NCBI GenBank assembly: GCA_002716125.1
Contig: PAZH01000011.1
Location: 1-64,000, forward strand
DNA: 64,000 bases
Direction: 5' to 3'
Source of the DNA: Rhodospirillaceae bacterium
GTDB taxonomy: Bacteria; Pseudomonadota; Alphaproteobacteria; UBA8366
Shown: one piece after another, positions 40,594 to 48,733 of the stretch
How positions within the stretch are numbered: position 1 is the first letter of the stretch
How the letters are laid out: every line of letters starts with the position of its first letter
Program-made: the position numbers and the translations under genes
The notes under the pieces: generated by a model
Database searches by the model: none
What the model was told of the DNA's origin: nothing
The model's input: the letters and a program-made list of their open reading frames with translations, nothing else

Positions 40594-41205
40594 CTATTTT
40601 GCCGTTGCCTGAAAGCTCGGGCGTTCCTGCATCTTTGCGAAATAGTCGTTCAATTTCGGCGAATTTGCGATGGCTTCCTTACCTTCGTCGAACATATTCG
40701 TGGCGTTTAGGATCGGCATGACGAAACAGTCGGCCATGCTGAAGGAGGACGTCCCGAAGCAGCCCGGCTCGACGGCCGATTCCAGCATGGCGAACATTTT
40801 CGGGAAGCGCTTGATCGCTTTGTCGATCTTGGTTCGAACGACATTGCCGTCTTCGTCCTTGTGAAAGGCGTACTCGACGACGTAGTTCCGCATCAGCAGT
40901 TGGTCGACTTCCGTCGCCGAGAAGGCCGTGAAGCGATTGACCGGCGCGGCGGCCTTCGGGTCCGCTGGGATCATTTTCGGTCCGTCGAAGGCGTCGTCGA
41001 TATAACGCGCGATGGCGAGCGATTCACAGAGTTCCAGCCCGTCGTGGCGCATCGCCGGAATTTTACCCGTTGGATTCAGCCCTTTTACGACGTCGGAGTG
41101 CGGCATCTCGGCGACCAGCTCGTAGTCCACACCTTTCTCCTCCGCGACCATGCGAACCGCGCGTACAAAATTCGAGCGCGGAAAACCAACGATTTCCAAT
41201 CCCAT
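40594..41205 (-). CDS. Glutathione S-transferase family protein
   Basis: 203 residues from ATG 41205, which follows AAGGAG. Thioredoxin-like N-terminal domain (LEIVGFPRSNFVRAVRMVAEEKG; LNPTGKIPAMRHDGLELCESLAIARYID with the conserved Pro and Glu-Ser) and a helical C-terminal domain with FSMADCFVMPIL. Substrate unknown. Probably co-transcribed with the hydratase gene. It is divergent from the selenoprotein gene at 41350. Confidence 0.85.
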   Translation of the reverse strand: MGLEIVGFPRSNFVRAVRMVAEEKGVDYELVAEMPHSDVVKGLNPTGKIPAMRHDGLELCESLAIARYIDDAFDGPKMIPADPKAAAPVNRFTAFSATEVDQLLMRNYVVEYAFHKDEDGNVVRTKIDKAIKRFPKMFAMLESAVEPGCFGTSSFSMADCFVMPILNATNMFDEGKEAIANSPKLNDYFAKMQERPSFQATAK

Positions 41206-41349
41206 AACGTTCTCCTTCACAATTCAGTAGCACAAATAATAGGGCGTCCGACCCTCAAATCACCCGTCCGATTTCACAGTTCCTCACGGATGTGGTAATG
41301 TAAGGACATTAACCCCGCCCGCGCGGCGGTCTATTCGGAGTATGAACCA

Positions 41350-41892
41350 ATGGCTTCAGATCATGGCGGACGTTTGACCGTCTTCGATCCGACCGCAGAC
41401 GGGCAGGAAGGAACGGACGCTTTGGCGGGCCGCTTCAATACGCTCGACGGTAAGGTTGTCGGCCTGCTGAACAACACGAAGGACCGCTCGGACGTTGTCC
41501 TCGACGAGTTGGAACAGCGGCTGCGGGAACAGTTTCCCGGGATCGATATCCGGCACTATCGCAAACAAAGCGTCAGCGGCATGACGCCGGACATCAAAGA
41601 CAGGGTGGTCGACGAAGTCGACGCATTGATAACCGCTGCGGCCGATTGAGGGTCGTGTACGTCGTGGAGTGTCCATGACTGCATGACCCTAGAACGCACC
41701 GGCATCGCCACCGTTACCGTCGTGACCCATTCGTTCGCCAAGTACGGCCGTCTTCTGACTAAGATGCAGAAGATGGAAGACCTGCCGATGGTGGTCATCC
41801 AACATCCGATTTCGGCCCAGCCGGAAGACAAGATTCGGGCCGATGTCTCGTCGCAATACGACGCAGTGGTCCGTGCGCTGCTCGCCGGCTGA
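41350..41892 (+). CDS. UGSC-family selenoprotein with in-frame TGA (Sec100)
   Basis: Read as one gene of 180 residues. Codons 1-99 end in AAAD; codon 100 is TGA (41647-41649); the same frame continues GSCTSWSVHDC and then MTLERTGIATVTVVTHSFAKYG to a TAG-free end at TGA 41890-41892. The U-G-S-C motif is that of the known UGSC (seleno)protein family, in which some members have Cys in place of Sec. Immediately after the TGA a SECIS-like stem-loop can be drawn (41650-41689). The second half alone has no ribosome site of its own, whereas GGAG at 41337-41340 serves the ATG at 41350. Function is unknown; a redox role of the Sec/Cys pair is inferred. Standard gene calling would split it into 99- and 69-residue fragments. 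The Sec machinery must be elsewhere in the genome. Confidence 0.85.
41650..41689 (+). promoter_or_regulatory. Candidate bacterial SECIS element
   Basis: Directly after the TGA, GGGTCGTG (41650-41657) pairs with CATGACCC (41682-41689), with one G-U pair. Above a small internal loop (TAC/TG), GTCGTGG (41661-41667) pairs with CCATGAC (41673-41679), again with one G-U pair. The apical loop is AGTGT (41668-41672) and contains GU, as bacterial SECIS loops recognised by SelB do. Distance from TGA to loop is 18 bases, in the usual range. Confidence 0.75.
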
Positions 41893-41899
41893 CACCGGA

Positions 41900-43003
41900 A
41901 TGAGCGAAAAAGGCCCCGTCGCGCGCGAGGTCGAGCTGAGCAGCTCGGCCCACGCAATCTATGAGCATTTTTACGAAGAGGGCTGGACCGACGGTTTGCC
42001 GATCGTGCCGCCGACCGAAGAGCTGGTCGAGGCGATGTTGGAATATACCGATCGTGATCGCCATGAGGTTGTCGCAGATATCGTGCCGCGGGGCGGTCAG
42101 GCGACGGTCGAGAAGGTCGCCATCAATTCGGTCATGGCTGGTTGCCGTCCTGAATACCTGCCGGTCGTCATCACGGCCATCGAGGCGATGGTCGAGGCGC
42201 CCTATAACCTTTACGGACGTCAGACAACCACCCACCCGGGCGCGCATCTGCTGATCATCAACGGACCGGTCCGCACCGAACTTGAGGTCAATTGCCTGCA
42301 GAACTGCTTCGGTCAGGGTTGGCGTGCCAACGCCACCATTGGACGGGCGGTACGCCTTATCTGTATCAATATTGGCGGCGGTATTCCGGCGGTCACCGAT
42401 ATGGCCACCCACGGCCATCCCGGTAAATATTCCTACTGCACCGGCGAAGACGAAGAAGGTAGTCCGTGGACACCGCTCCATGTTGAGCGGGGCTTTGATC
42501 CGGCGACCAGCACCGTGACTGCGCTGTGCGCCGAAGCGCCCCACAACGTCAACGACCTCGTCTCGAAAACCCCGGAGATGTATTTGGAGAGCGGCGCCTC
42601 CGCGATGCGGCACTTGGGTGCCAACGGCGCCTATCGCAGCGGCATCGAAGGCGAGCAAATGATGGTACTGACCGCGGAGGCCGCCAACTGGCTGCAAGAG
42701 CGCGACTGGAGCAAGGAGCGGACCCGCCAGTTCCTCTTCGACCGCGCGCAAAATCCGGTCGGTGTGCTGCGGGACCGGGGCGGCTGGGGAACGGTGAAGC
42801 AACCGGGCTTCGTCGATATCGAGAACGACGACGCGATGATGCCCATCGTGCCGCGCGTCGAGAACCTCTTGCTCGTCGTCGCCGGCGGCTTCGGCCGGCA
42901 CATGAGCGCCATTCTCTCCGCCGCCTATAACGTGAGCGTGACCAAACCGATCTCCCTGAAGGACGGTACACCAATCAGGTCGGTCGAAGACTTCCGCTCT
43001 TAG
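41900..43003 (+). CDS. Conserved protein of unknown function, probable UGSC-protein partner
   Basis: 367 residues from ATG 41900, 7 bases after the selenoprotein stop, so co-translated with it. I do not recognise a characterised function. Visible features are HFYEEGWTDGLPIVPPTEELV near residue 20, a Cys-containing segment NSVMAGCRPEYLPVVITAIEAM near 75, NCLQNCFGQGWRANATIGRAVRLICINIGGG near 135, and GDEDEEG-like acidic loops. No signal peptide or membrane helix. The tight pairing suggests a two-component enzyme or redox system; the Cys residues could meet the Sec/Cys pair of its neighbour, but this is inference. Confidence 0.6.
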   Translation: MSEKGPVAREVELSSSAHAIYEHFYEEGWTDGLPIVPPTEELVEAMLEYTDRDRHEVVADIVPRGGQATVEKVAINSVMAGCRPEYLPVVITAIEAMVEAPYNLYGRQTTTHPGAHLLIINGPVRTELEVNCLQNCFGQGWRANATIGRAVRLICINIGGGIPAVTDMATHGHPGKYSYCTGEDEEGSPWTPLHVERGFDPATSTVTALCAEAPHNVNDLVSKTPEMYLESGASAMRHLGANGAYRSGIEGEQMMVLTAEAANWLQERDWSKERTRQFLFDRAQNPVGVLRDRGGWGTVKQPGFVDIENDDAMMPIVPRVENLLLVVAGGFGRHMSAILSAAYNVSVTKPISLKDGTPIRSVEDFRS

Positions 43004-43015
43004 TTTCCCGACCCA

Positions 43016-43450
43016 TCAAGATGAAGGTACGGCGTTACGCGTCCCTAAGTCCTGGGCAAACCGCAGCAAATATCCATCCGGGTCTTGGACGACAAACTGG
43101 CGGTTGCCGCCGTAAGTGACGCCTGTCCGGTACCATACCTCTTCCAAAGCCAGAAATATGCGCGCGCCCGATTGTTCGACCTGCTTATAAAGCGTGTCCA
43201 CATCTGCTGTCCAAATCTGCACATTGACCCCGCGCCCGAAGGGGACTTCAAGCTCGGCCGCCAGCCATGTGCGCCCTTGGTCGACGGCGTCCAGCATGAG
43301 TTCCGCGCCTTCGCGCGCGAGATAAACGAAGCCTTCTTCCGGCCGCTCGAAAAGAACATCGAAACCGAGCACGCCAACGTAGAAAGCCCGACTCGCGGAA
43401 ATATCGCGCACATAGAATTCGGGGATCAATCCCATATTCGTATGGACCAT
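43016..43450 (-). CDS. VOC family (glyoxalase/bleomycin-resistance-like) protein
   Basis: 144 residues. A vicinal-oxygen-chelate fold with paired beta-alpha-beta-beta-beta units: PEFYVRDISASRAFYVGVLGFDVLFE at the N-terminus and RQFVVQDPDGYLLRFAQDLG at the C-terminus, where metal-ligand Glu/His positions are only partly conserved. Members include glyoxalases, dioxygenases and binding proteins; no choice can be made. It is convergent with the 41900-43003 gene, with a 12-base gap. Confidence 0.75.
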   Translation of the reverse strand: MVHTNMGLIPEFYVRDISASRAFYVGVLGFDVLFERPEEGFVYLAREGAELMLDAVDQGRTWLAAELEVPFGRGVNVQIWTADVDTLYKQVEQSGARIFLALEEVWYRTGVTYGGNRQFVVQDPDGYLLRFAQDLGTRNAVPSS

Positions 43451-43530
43451 CGCCGTCTTCCTTAACGTCCGGACATAGACAGACCCCTATTTATTTGCGT
43501 TACTGTGGCGGGGCGCAAGGAGGAAGCGAG

Positions 43531-44394
43531 ATGAAATCGCTGAAAGAACGGATCGCCGAGGACAAAGTCCTGCTGGGCACCGTCGTATTCAACCCGCTGA
43601 TGGCCATCTTGGCCGAACGGGCGGGTTTCGACGCACTTTATCTCGGCGGCAACACGCTGGGCCTCGCGAAAGGCGTCATCGAAGCCAATCTTAATCTGAC
43701 GGAAATGGTACAAGCCGGGTCCGACATTCGGACCGTCACCGACGCACCATTGCTGCTCGACGCTGCGGCTGGTTGGGGCGACGCCATGCATATGCACCGG
43801 ACCGTTTCGATGAGCGAAGCCGCCGGATTCTCCGCCATCGAGATCGAGGATCAGGTATTGCCAAAACGCGCCCACCACCACATCGGTGTCGAGCACATGA
43901 TCCCGCAAGACTTGATGGCGGCAAAGATCGAGGAGGCAGCAGACGCCAGACGGAGCGAGGATTTCGTCATTATCGGGCGTACGAACGGTATACGGAACAC
44001 CGGCATGGACGACGCGCTCCGCCGGGGTGAAGCCTATAAGAAGGCCGGCGCGGACATGCTCATGCTGTTTCCGCGCAATCCGGAAGAAGTGCGCCACGTT
44101 CACGAACGACTTGGCGGCCCGTTCTATTACAACGTACCGCACGGCGGGCTGAGCGGCTTCGGCCTCACCCTAGACGAGATGGCAACGTACGGCTGCCGGA
44201 TATTGACGGATTCGGTGATGCCGCTCATCGCCGCCTATAAAGCCTGGCGGGATTGCTACGCGGCGACAGCTGGTACGCTCGAGTATCCGGATTTACCACG
44301 CGCCGAAGTCGATGCGCTGGAAGAAGAACTGTTCGACGTCATCGGCATCGACAAACTCATCGAGATCGAGAAACGCACGGTTGAGAAAGAGTAG
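43531..44394 (+). CDS. Isocitrate lyase/PEP mutase superfamily protein lacking the catalytic Cys
   Basis: 287 residues from ATG 43531 after GGAAGCGAG. Family layout is visible: KVLLGTVVFNPLMAILAERAGFDALYLGG, AIEIEDQVLPKRAHHHIGVEHMIP and FVIIGRTNGIRNTGMDDALRRGEAYKKAGADML. The KRCGH loop of lyases reads KRAHHH, so the lyase Cys is missing. A hydrolase or decarboxylase activity on an oxaloacetate-like acid, as in other Cys-less members, is more likely. It starts a + strand run with the LLM and PrpD-like genes. Confidence 0.8.
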   Translation: MKSLKERIAEDKVLLGTVVFNPLMAILAERAGFDALYLGGNTLGLAKGVIEANLNLTEMVQAGSDIRTVTDAPLLLDAAAGWGDAMHMHRTVSMSEAAGFSAIEIEDQVLPKRAHHHIGVEHMIPQDLMAAKIEEAADARRSEDFVIIGRTNGIRNTGMDDALRRGEAYKKAGADMLMLFPRNPEEVRHVHERLGGPFYYNVPHGGLSGFGLTLDEMATYGCRILTDSVMPLIAAYKAWRDCYAATAGTLEYPDLPRAEVDALEEELFDVIGIDKLIEIEKRTVEKE

Positions 44395-44462
44395 GCACCG
44401 CGCTGGATTACGGACGCCTGTCATCTAACTCCAGATAAAAGCATTCTGGAGGATTCACGCCG

Positions 44463-45536
44463 ATGAAGCTCGGTCTGTTCATGATGCCGCTCCACCCGTC
44501 ATACCGGGAAGTCGCCGATTGTTACGATCGGGACATCGATCAACTCATCCTCGCGGATAAAGTCGGCTTCGACGAAGCCTGGCTGGGCGAGCACTTCACG
44601 GAGAAATGGGAAAACGCGCCAGCACCCGATCTGCTGATCGCAAAAGCCTTGGCGCTGACGGAACGCATCAAGTTCGGCACGGGCGTCACCCTGCTTGGGA
44701 TGCACGAGCCGGTCTATCTCGCACACCGGGTCGCCATGTTGGATCACCTGGCTCGCGGACGCTTCCAATGGGGAATCGGTCTGGGCGGCATTCCGACCGA
44801 CATGGCATTGATGGGGCTCGATCCGAGTGAAGGGCGAGCCCGCGCCGCAGAGGCACTCGATGTCGTCCTCGGCCTTTGGGACAACGACGGAACGTTCCGA
44901 TACGATGGTGAGTTCTTCAAGATCGATACCCCAGCGCTCGACCCAGTGACGGAGCGGGGCCTGCACATGAAACCGCTGCAGTTACCGCACCCACCGATTG
45001 CCGTCGCCGCCAGCACGTCCCTCTCAGGATCGCTGAAGGTTGCCGGCGCGCGAGGTTGGTCACCGATGTCGAGTTCGATCCTGTCCAAGACCTACCTCCC
45101 GGGGCATTGGGACACCTATGCCGAAGCCGCGAACGCCGCCGGCAATTCCGCGAACCGCAGCGACTGGCGTATCGCCCGCGATATCTTCGTCGGCCCAACA
45201 CCGAAGATCGCCCGCGAACGGGCCCGCGCCGTGCTGGGGCGCAATTACGATGTCCACCAACTGCCGAGCCGAAAGAATACCGTCCAGATGGAATTGATGA
45301 AGATCGATCCGGATATGAAAGACGAGGACATCGATGTCGATTATCTGATGGAACATGTCTGGATCGTCGGCGATCCCGAAGAATGTGCCGATAAGGTCCG
45401 CGCGCTTTACGACGACGTCGGCGGTTTTGGAACGTTGTTGAGCATCACCGCGGATTCCGACGACGCCAGCTGGGATCACGAAAGTCTCACGCTCCTCGCC
45501 GAAGAAGTCGGCCCACGTATCGCCGATCTTGGATAG
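44463..45536 (+). CDS. LLM class flavin-dependent oxidoreductase
   Basis: 357 residues of the bacterial-luciferase-like barrel: MKLGLFMMPLHPSYREVADCYDRD, DEAWLGEHFTEKWENAPAPDLLIAKALALT, GMHEPVYLAHRVAMLDHLARGRFQWGIGLGG. These enzymes use reduced FMN or F420 on small organic substrates, often cleaving C-S, C-N or C-H bonds. Which substrate is not visible. A ribosome site GGAGGATT precedes the ATG. The next gene begins at 45541, just after its stop. Confidence 0.82.
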   Translation: MKLGLFMMPLHPSYREVADCYDRDIDQLILADKVGFDEAWLGEHFTEKWENAPAPDLLIAKALALTERIKFGTGVTLLGMHEPVYLAHRVAMLDHLARGRFQWGIGLGGIPTDMALMGLDPSEGRARAAEALDVVLGLWDNDGTFRYDGEFFKIDTPALDPVTERGLHMKPLQLPHPPIAVAASTSLSGSLKVAGARGWSPMSSSILSKTYLPGHWDTYAEAANAAGNSANRSDWRIARDIFVGPTPKIARERARAVLGRNYDVHQLPSRKNTVQMELMKIDPDMKDEDIDVDYLMEHVWIVGDPEECADKVRALYDDVGGFGTLLSITADSDDASWDHESLTLLAEEVGPRIADLG

Positions 45537-45540
45537 GGTC

Positions 45541-46872
45541 ATGGTCTCCCAAACCGTCGCCGCCTTCGTCGCTGCCGCCGACGCGCGGAGTCTGCCGCCC
45601 GAGGTCGTCCACGCGACCAAGCGCTCGCTGTTGAACTTCTTTGCAACCGCTTTGGAAGGCACGCACGACGTTGCGGTCGAAACGGCGCTTGAGACGCTAC
45701 GGCCCTTCGCGGGTGCCGGCGGCGCAACGCTCATCGGACGCGCCGAGCGAACGGATGCGATGACCGCCGCCTTCATCAACGCGGCCGCCGCCAATGTACA
45801 CGATTTCGACGACACGCATCTCCGCACCGTTATCCATCCGACCGCACCGGTGGCGCCGCCCCTTCTTGCTTTGGCGGAGCAGCGCCGCGTTACCGGCCCC
45901 GAGTTCATCAACGCCCTGGCACTCGGGATCGAGTTTTCCTGCCGCATCGGTAACGCTGTCTCGCCGGATCATTATGCGCGCGGCTGGCATATCACTGCCA
46001 CCTGCGGTGTGCTCGGCGCAGCGCTGGGTGTCGGAAAACTGCTCAACCTGGATGCCGACCGACTGGTGTTCGCGCTTGGCAGCGCCTCTGCGCAAGCTTC
46101 CGGCCTGGTCGAGACATTGGGGTTCATGGCGAAAAGCATCGGCGTCGGCGGTGCGGCGCGCGGCGCCCTCCTGGCCGGACTCTTGGCGGAGAAGAACTAT
46201 GACGGCCCGGAAGCACCGCTCGAAGGCGTCCGCGGCTTCCTGAACGTCACCGGCGAGGATCCGCAGCTCGAAGAGATTACCGGTGACCTCGGTACCCGCT
46301 GGGAAGTCCTGCGCAATATCCATAAACCCTATCCTTGCGGAATCGTTATCAACGCGGTGATCGATGGGTGCTTGGAACTGCGACAGCGATCTCAGGTTCC
46401 CGTCGAAGAGATTGCGTCGATAAAGTTGAGCGGCCATTCGCTGCTGTCGCAACGCGCAGACCGGCCGGACGTGCCGACCGGACGGGAGTCGCAAGTCAGC
46501 GCACAACATGCCGCCGCGGTTGCGTTGATCTACGGCGAAGCGGGCCTCGATCAGTTCACCGATGCCGCGGTCAACGATAGCCGCGTCCGGGCGCTGGCGC
46601 GCAAAGTTACACTGGCCGTCGTCCCGGGCGTGCCGGTACCGGATGTCCGGATCGATGTCACCTACAACGACGGACGGACGGAAGAGGTGCTTGTGAAGGA
46701 CGCTCGAGGGACCGACAACGGCCCCCTCTCCGACGCCGAAATCGAGGCAAAGTTCCGGAACTTGGCCGAACGCGCGCCCGACTGCACGCGGACCGAACGT
46801 TTGATCGAAACCATTTGGCGGCTCGACGAGATGGAGAATGTCGGCCCGCTCTTGCGAGACGCAACCCCCTAA
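45541..46872 (+). CDS. MmgE/PrpD family protein
   Basis: 443 residues, similar in layout to 2-methylcitrate dehydratase and cis-aconitate decarboxylase relatives: VHDFDDTHLRTVIHPTAPVAPPLLALAE near residue 90, HITATCGVLGAALGVGKLL near 150, and KPYPCGIVINAVIDGCLEL near 265. Family members dehydrate or decarboxylate tricarboxylic or other acids; the activity here is unknown. ATG 45541 is used; a TTG 12 bases earlier would overlap the previous gene. Its TAA overlaps the stop of the convergent TauD-like gene. Confidence 0.82.
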   Translation: MVSQTVAAFVAAADARSLPPEVVHATKRSLLNFFATALEGTHDVAVETALETLRPFAGAGGATLIGRAERTDAMTAAFINAAAANVHDFDDTHLRTVIHPTAPVAPPLLALAEQRRVTGPEFINALALGIEFSCRIGNAVSPDHYARGWHITATCGVLGAALGVGKLLNLDADRLVFALGSASAQASGLVETLGFMAKSIGVGGAARGALLAGLLAEKNYDGPEAPLEGVRGFLNVTGEDPQLEEITGDLGTRWEVLRNIHKPYPCGIVINAVIDGCLELRQRSQVPVEEIASIKLSGHSLLSQRADRPDVPTGRESQVSAQHAAAVALIYGEAGLDQFTDAAVNDSRVRALARKVTLAVVPGVPVPDVRIDVTYNDGRTEEVLVKDARGTDNGPLSDAEIEAKFRNLAERAPDCTRTERLIETIWRLDEMENVGPLLRDATP

Positions 46873-47735
46873 GCGGCCATCGGGGGTTCGGTATCCCGCA
46901 CCTGCGTGCGATACATGAGACGCCGTTGCTGCGGGTCCAGCGTGCCGCGGCGATGCAAGGTAAATCGATTGTCCCAAATCACGAGATCACCTACTTCCCA
47001 CGCATGTGCGTAACAGGCGTCGCCGGATTCGACATGCCCCCAAAGGTCGTCCAGCAGTTGGTCGCTCTCTGTATCGGAAAGACCCACGACCCAAGCGTTG
47101 GGCCGCCGCCCGAGATAGAGCGACCGCTTGCCGGTGACCGGGTGGCGCACCACGAGAGGGTGGACGGCGCCCGGCCGGTCGGAATTCGAATAAGCTGCGT
47201 CAAAACCCGCGCGCAGCTGGCCCGCCGAATTCCGCGTCGCGTCGTGTTTACAGGACAAGTTCTCGATACGGACGCGCAACGCAGCGGGGAGGGTCTCGTA
47301 AGCCGCACACAGGTTATAGAAATGCGTCTCGCCACCGGTCTCGGGGACTTCAATGGCGTAGAGCAAACTCGCTTTCGGCGGCAGCGGTTTATAGGTCATG
47401 TCTTGGTGCCAGACCAATTCGGAATTGCCGAGGCCACCGACCGGTCCCCCGTTCGCCATGATGTTCGACAACACGTTGATTTCGCGGCGCAAGCCCGACG
47501 CCGGCAGCCCCGACGGTCGGATCGGCGCCATATCCAGTTGCCCGAACCGGGCCGAGAAAGATACCAAGTCGTCTTCGGCAAGGTGGTGGTTCGGAAATCG
47601 CAAAACCAAATGTTCCGCCAACGCCGCGACGATTTGGTCGAAAATTGTGTCGCTGAGATCGGCGCTAAGCGTCACATCGCAAATTTCTGCCCCCAGAGCG
47701 CCGCCCGTCGGTTCCACAACAATTCTCGTATCCAT
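46869..47735 (-). CDS. TauD/TfdA family dioxygenase
   Basis: About 288 residues. Fe(II)/2-oxoglutarate oxygenase with WHQDMTYKPLPPKASLLYA (His and Asp ligands near residue 107) and the distal His in NRFTLHRRGT, followed by the 2-oxoglutarate Arg in RRLMYRTQV. Members oxidise taurine, chlorinated phenoxyacids and similar acids. The start ATG at 47735 has a GAGG site 9 bases upstream; codons 6 and 21 bases earlier are also in frame. It is divergent from a LysR gene across an AT-rich region, which suggests the regulator controls it. Confidence 0.83.
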   Translation of the reverse strand: MDTRIVVEPTGGALGAEICDVTLSADLSDTIFDQIVAALAEHLVLRFPNHHLAEDDLVSFSARFGQLDMAPIRPSGLPASGLRREINVLSNIMANGGPVGGLGNSELVWHQDMTYKPLPPKASLLYAIEVPETGGETHFYNLCAAYETLPAALRVRIENLSCKHDATRNSAGQLRAGFDAAYSNSDRPGAVHPLVVRHPVTGKRSLYLGRRPNAWVVGLSDTESDQLLDDLWGHVESGDACYAHAWEVGDLVIWDNRFTLHRRGTLDPQQRRLMYRTQVRDTEPPMAA

Positions 47736-47799
47736 GATCATTTTCCTCAACTGCATACATTGCGTTGGCGCTTTTCATAGTTGAATTCTTCTATGTTAA

Positions 47800-47814
47800 A
47801 TAATGAATAATTAT
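47800..47814. promoter_or_regulatory. Candidate LysR operator (ATAAT-N5-ATTAT)
   Basis: A perfect 5-base inverted repeat ATAAT (47800-47804) and ATTAT (47810-47814) lies in the very AT-rich, 113-base divergent gap between the TauD-like gene and the LysR gene. It fits the T-N11-A shape of LysR family sites and the expected position for autoregulation and activation of the divergent gene. Confidence 0.5.
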
Positions 47815-47848
47815 CGATTTTATATGTAATTTTTGCATATATTATTTT

Positions 47849-48733
47849 ATGAAACCGATACAATTCAGATGGATCGAGGCGTTCCAAGCGATCGCCGAAT
47901 CCGGCAGCACGATCGATGCCGCCGACCGGCTAGGCATGGACCAATCGGCCATGAGCCGTCATCTCTCCGCTCTCGAAGGTCAACTCGGCATTGCGCTTTT
48001 CGAGCGACAGGGCCGTCGATTGCGGCTTTCCCCCGAAGGATCGGAAATGCTCGGTGAGGCGGAAGCGACCTTGGCCGCAATGGATCGGTTTCGGCGTCGG
48101 GCGCAAGAGATCAAGAACCTGGCGGCCGGCCATCTACATCTCATCACCACCGCGAGTTTGGCACGCGGCTTCCTTCCCGAGGTGACACAGGATTTTCGCC
48201 GACGCGCCCCGGAAGTCACGCTTAAGATCACGGTTGCGGCCCGCGCCGAATTGGAGGCGGCAATCGAGACCCAACAATTCGATCTCTGTGCCGTCGCCTT
48301 ACCCTTTCCCTATCCGGCAGCGAACCTCATACGGATCGGCCGCTATCCGGGTGTCTGCGTCCTGCCGCGTGACCATCCGCTCGGTGCAAAGAAAACGCTT
48401 CGCCTCGCAGATCTCCGTCGGGAATCCTTCGTTGGCTTACCGAATTCGACCGTCGGTCGGCTACGGATCGACGCCCTGTTCCGCGAAGCCGGCCTCACAT
48501 ATCGGCCGACCATCGATACCACGGCTGTCGCCCTGAACGAGCTGGTTGCGGCGGGCGCTGGCCTGCTGATCACCGATCCATTCACGGCTCGCTCCGCAGA
48601 TTCCGAGCGGACCATTGTCCGGTCGCTCAAGCCGACGATTGAGTACGAATTCGCTTTCCTGTTTCCGACCAAACGAAAACGCGCACGTCTGGCAGAGCGA
48701 TTCGTCGAGATGGCCGTTCCGGATTCGCGCTAG
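47849..48733 (+). CDS. LysR family transcriptional regulator
   Basis: 294 residues. N-terminal winged helix-turn-helix (GSTIDAADRLGMDQSAMSRHLSALEGQLGIALFERQGR, residues about 18-54) and a C-terminal inducer-binding domain (from about 90, LITTASLARGFLPEVTQDFRRRAPEVTLKI). It is transcribed away from the TauD-like dioxygenase gene, a likely target. The inducer is unknown. Its TAG stop lies in CTAG shared with the convergent monooxygenase gene. Confidence 0.9.
   Translation: MKPIQFRWIEAFQAIAESGSTIDAADRLGMDQSAMSRHLSALEGQLGIALFERQGRRLRLSPEGSEMLGEAEATLAAMDRFRRRAQEIKNLAAGHLHLITTASLARGFLPEVTQDFRRRAPEVTLKITVAARAELEAAIETQQFDLCAVALPFPYPAANLIRIGRYPGVCVLPRDHPLGAKKTLRLADLRRESFVGLPNSTVGRLRIDALFREAGLTYRPTIDTTAVALNELVAAGAGLLITDPFTARSADSERTIVRSLKPTIEYEFAFLFPTKRKRARLAERFVEMAVPDSR

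Noticed and set aside
41647-41692. The TGA could be a nonsense mutation or frameshift making a pseudogene.
   Set aside because: Frame and conserved character continue without shift after it, the context is exactly U-G-S-C, and a SECIS-like hairpin follows.
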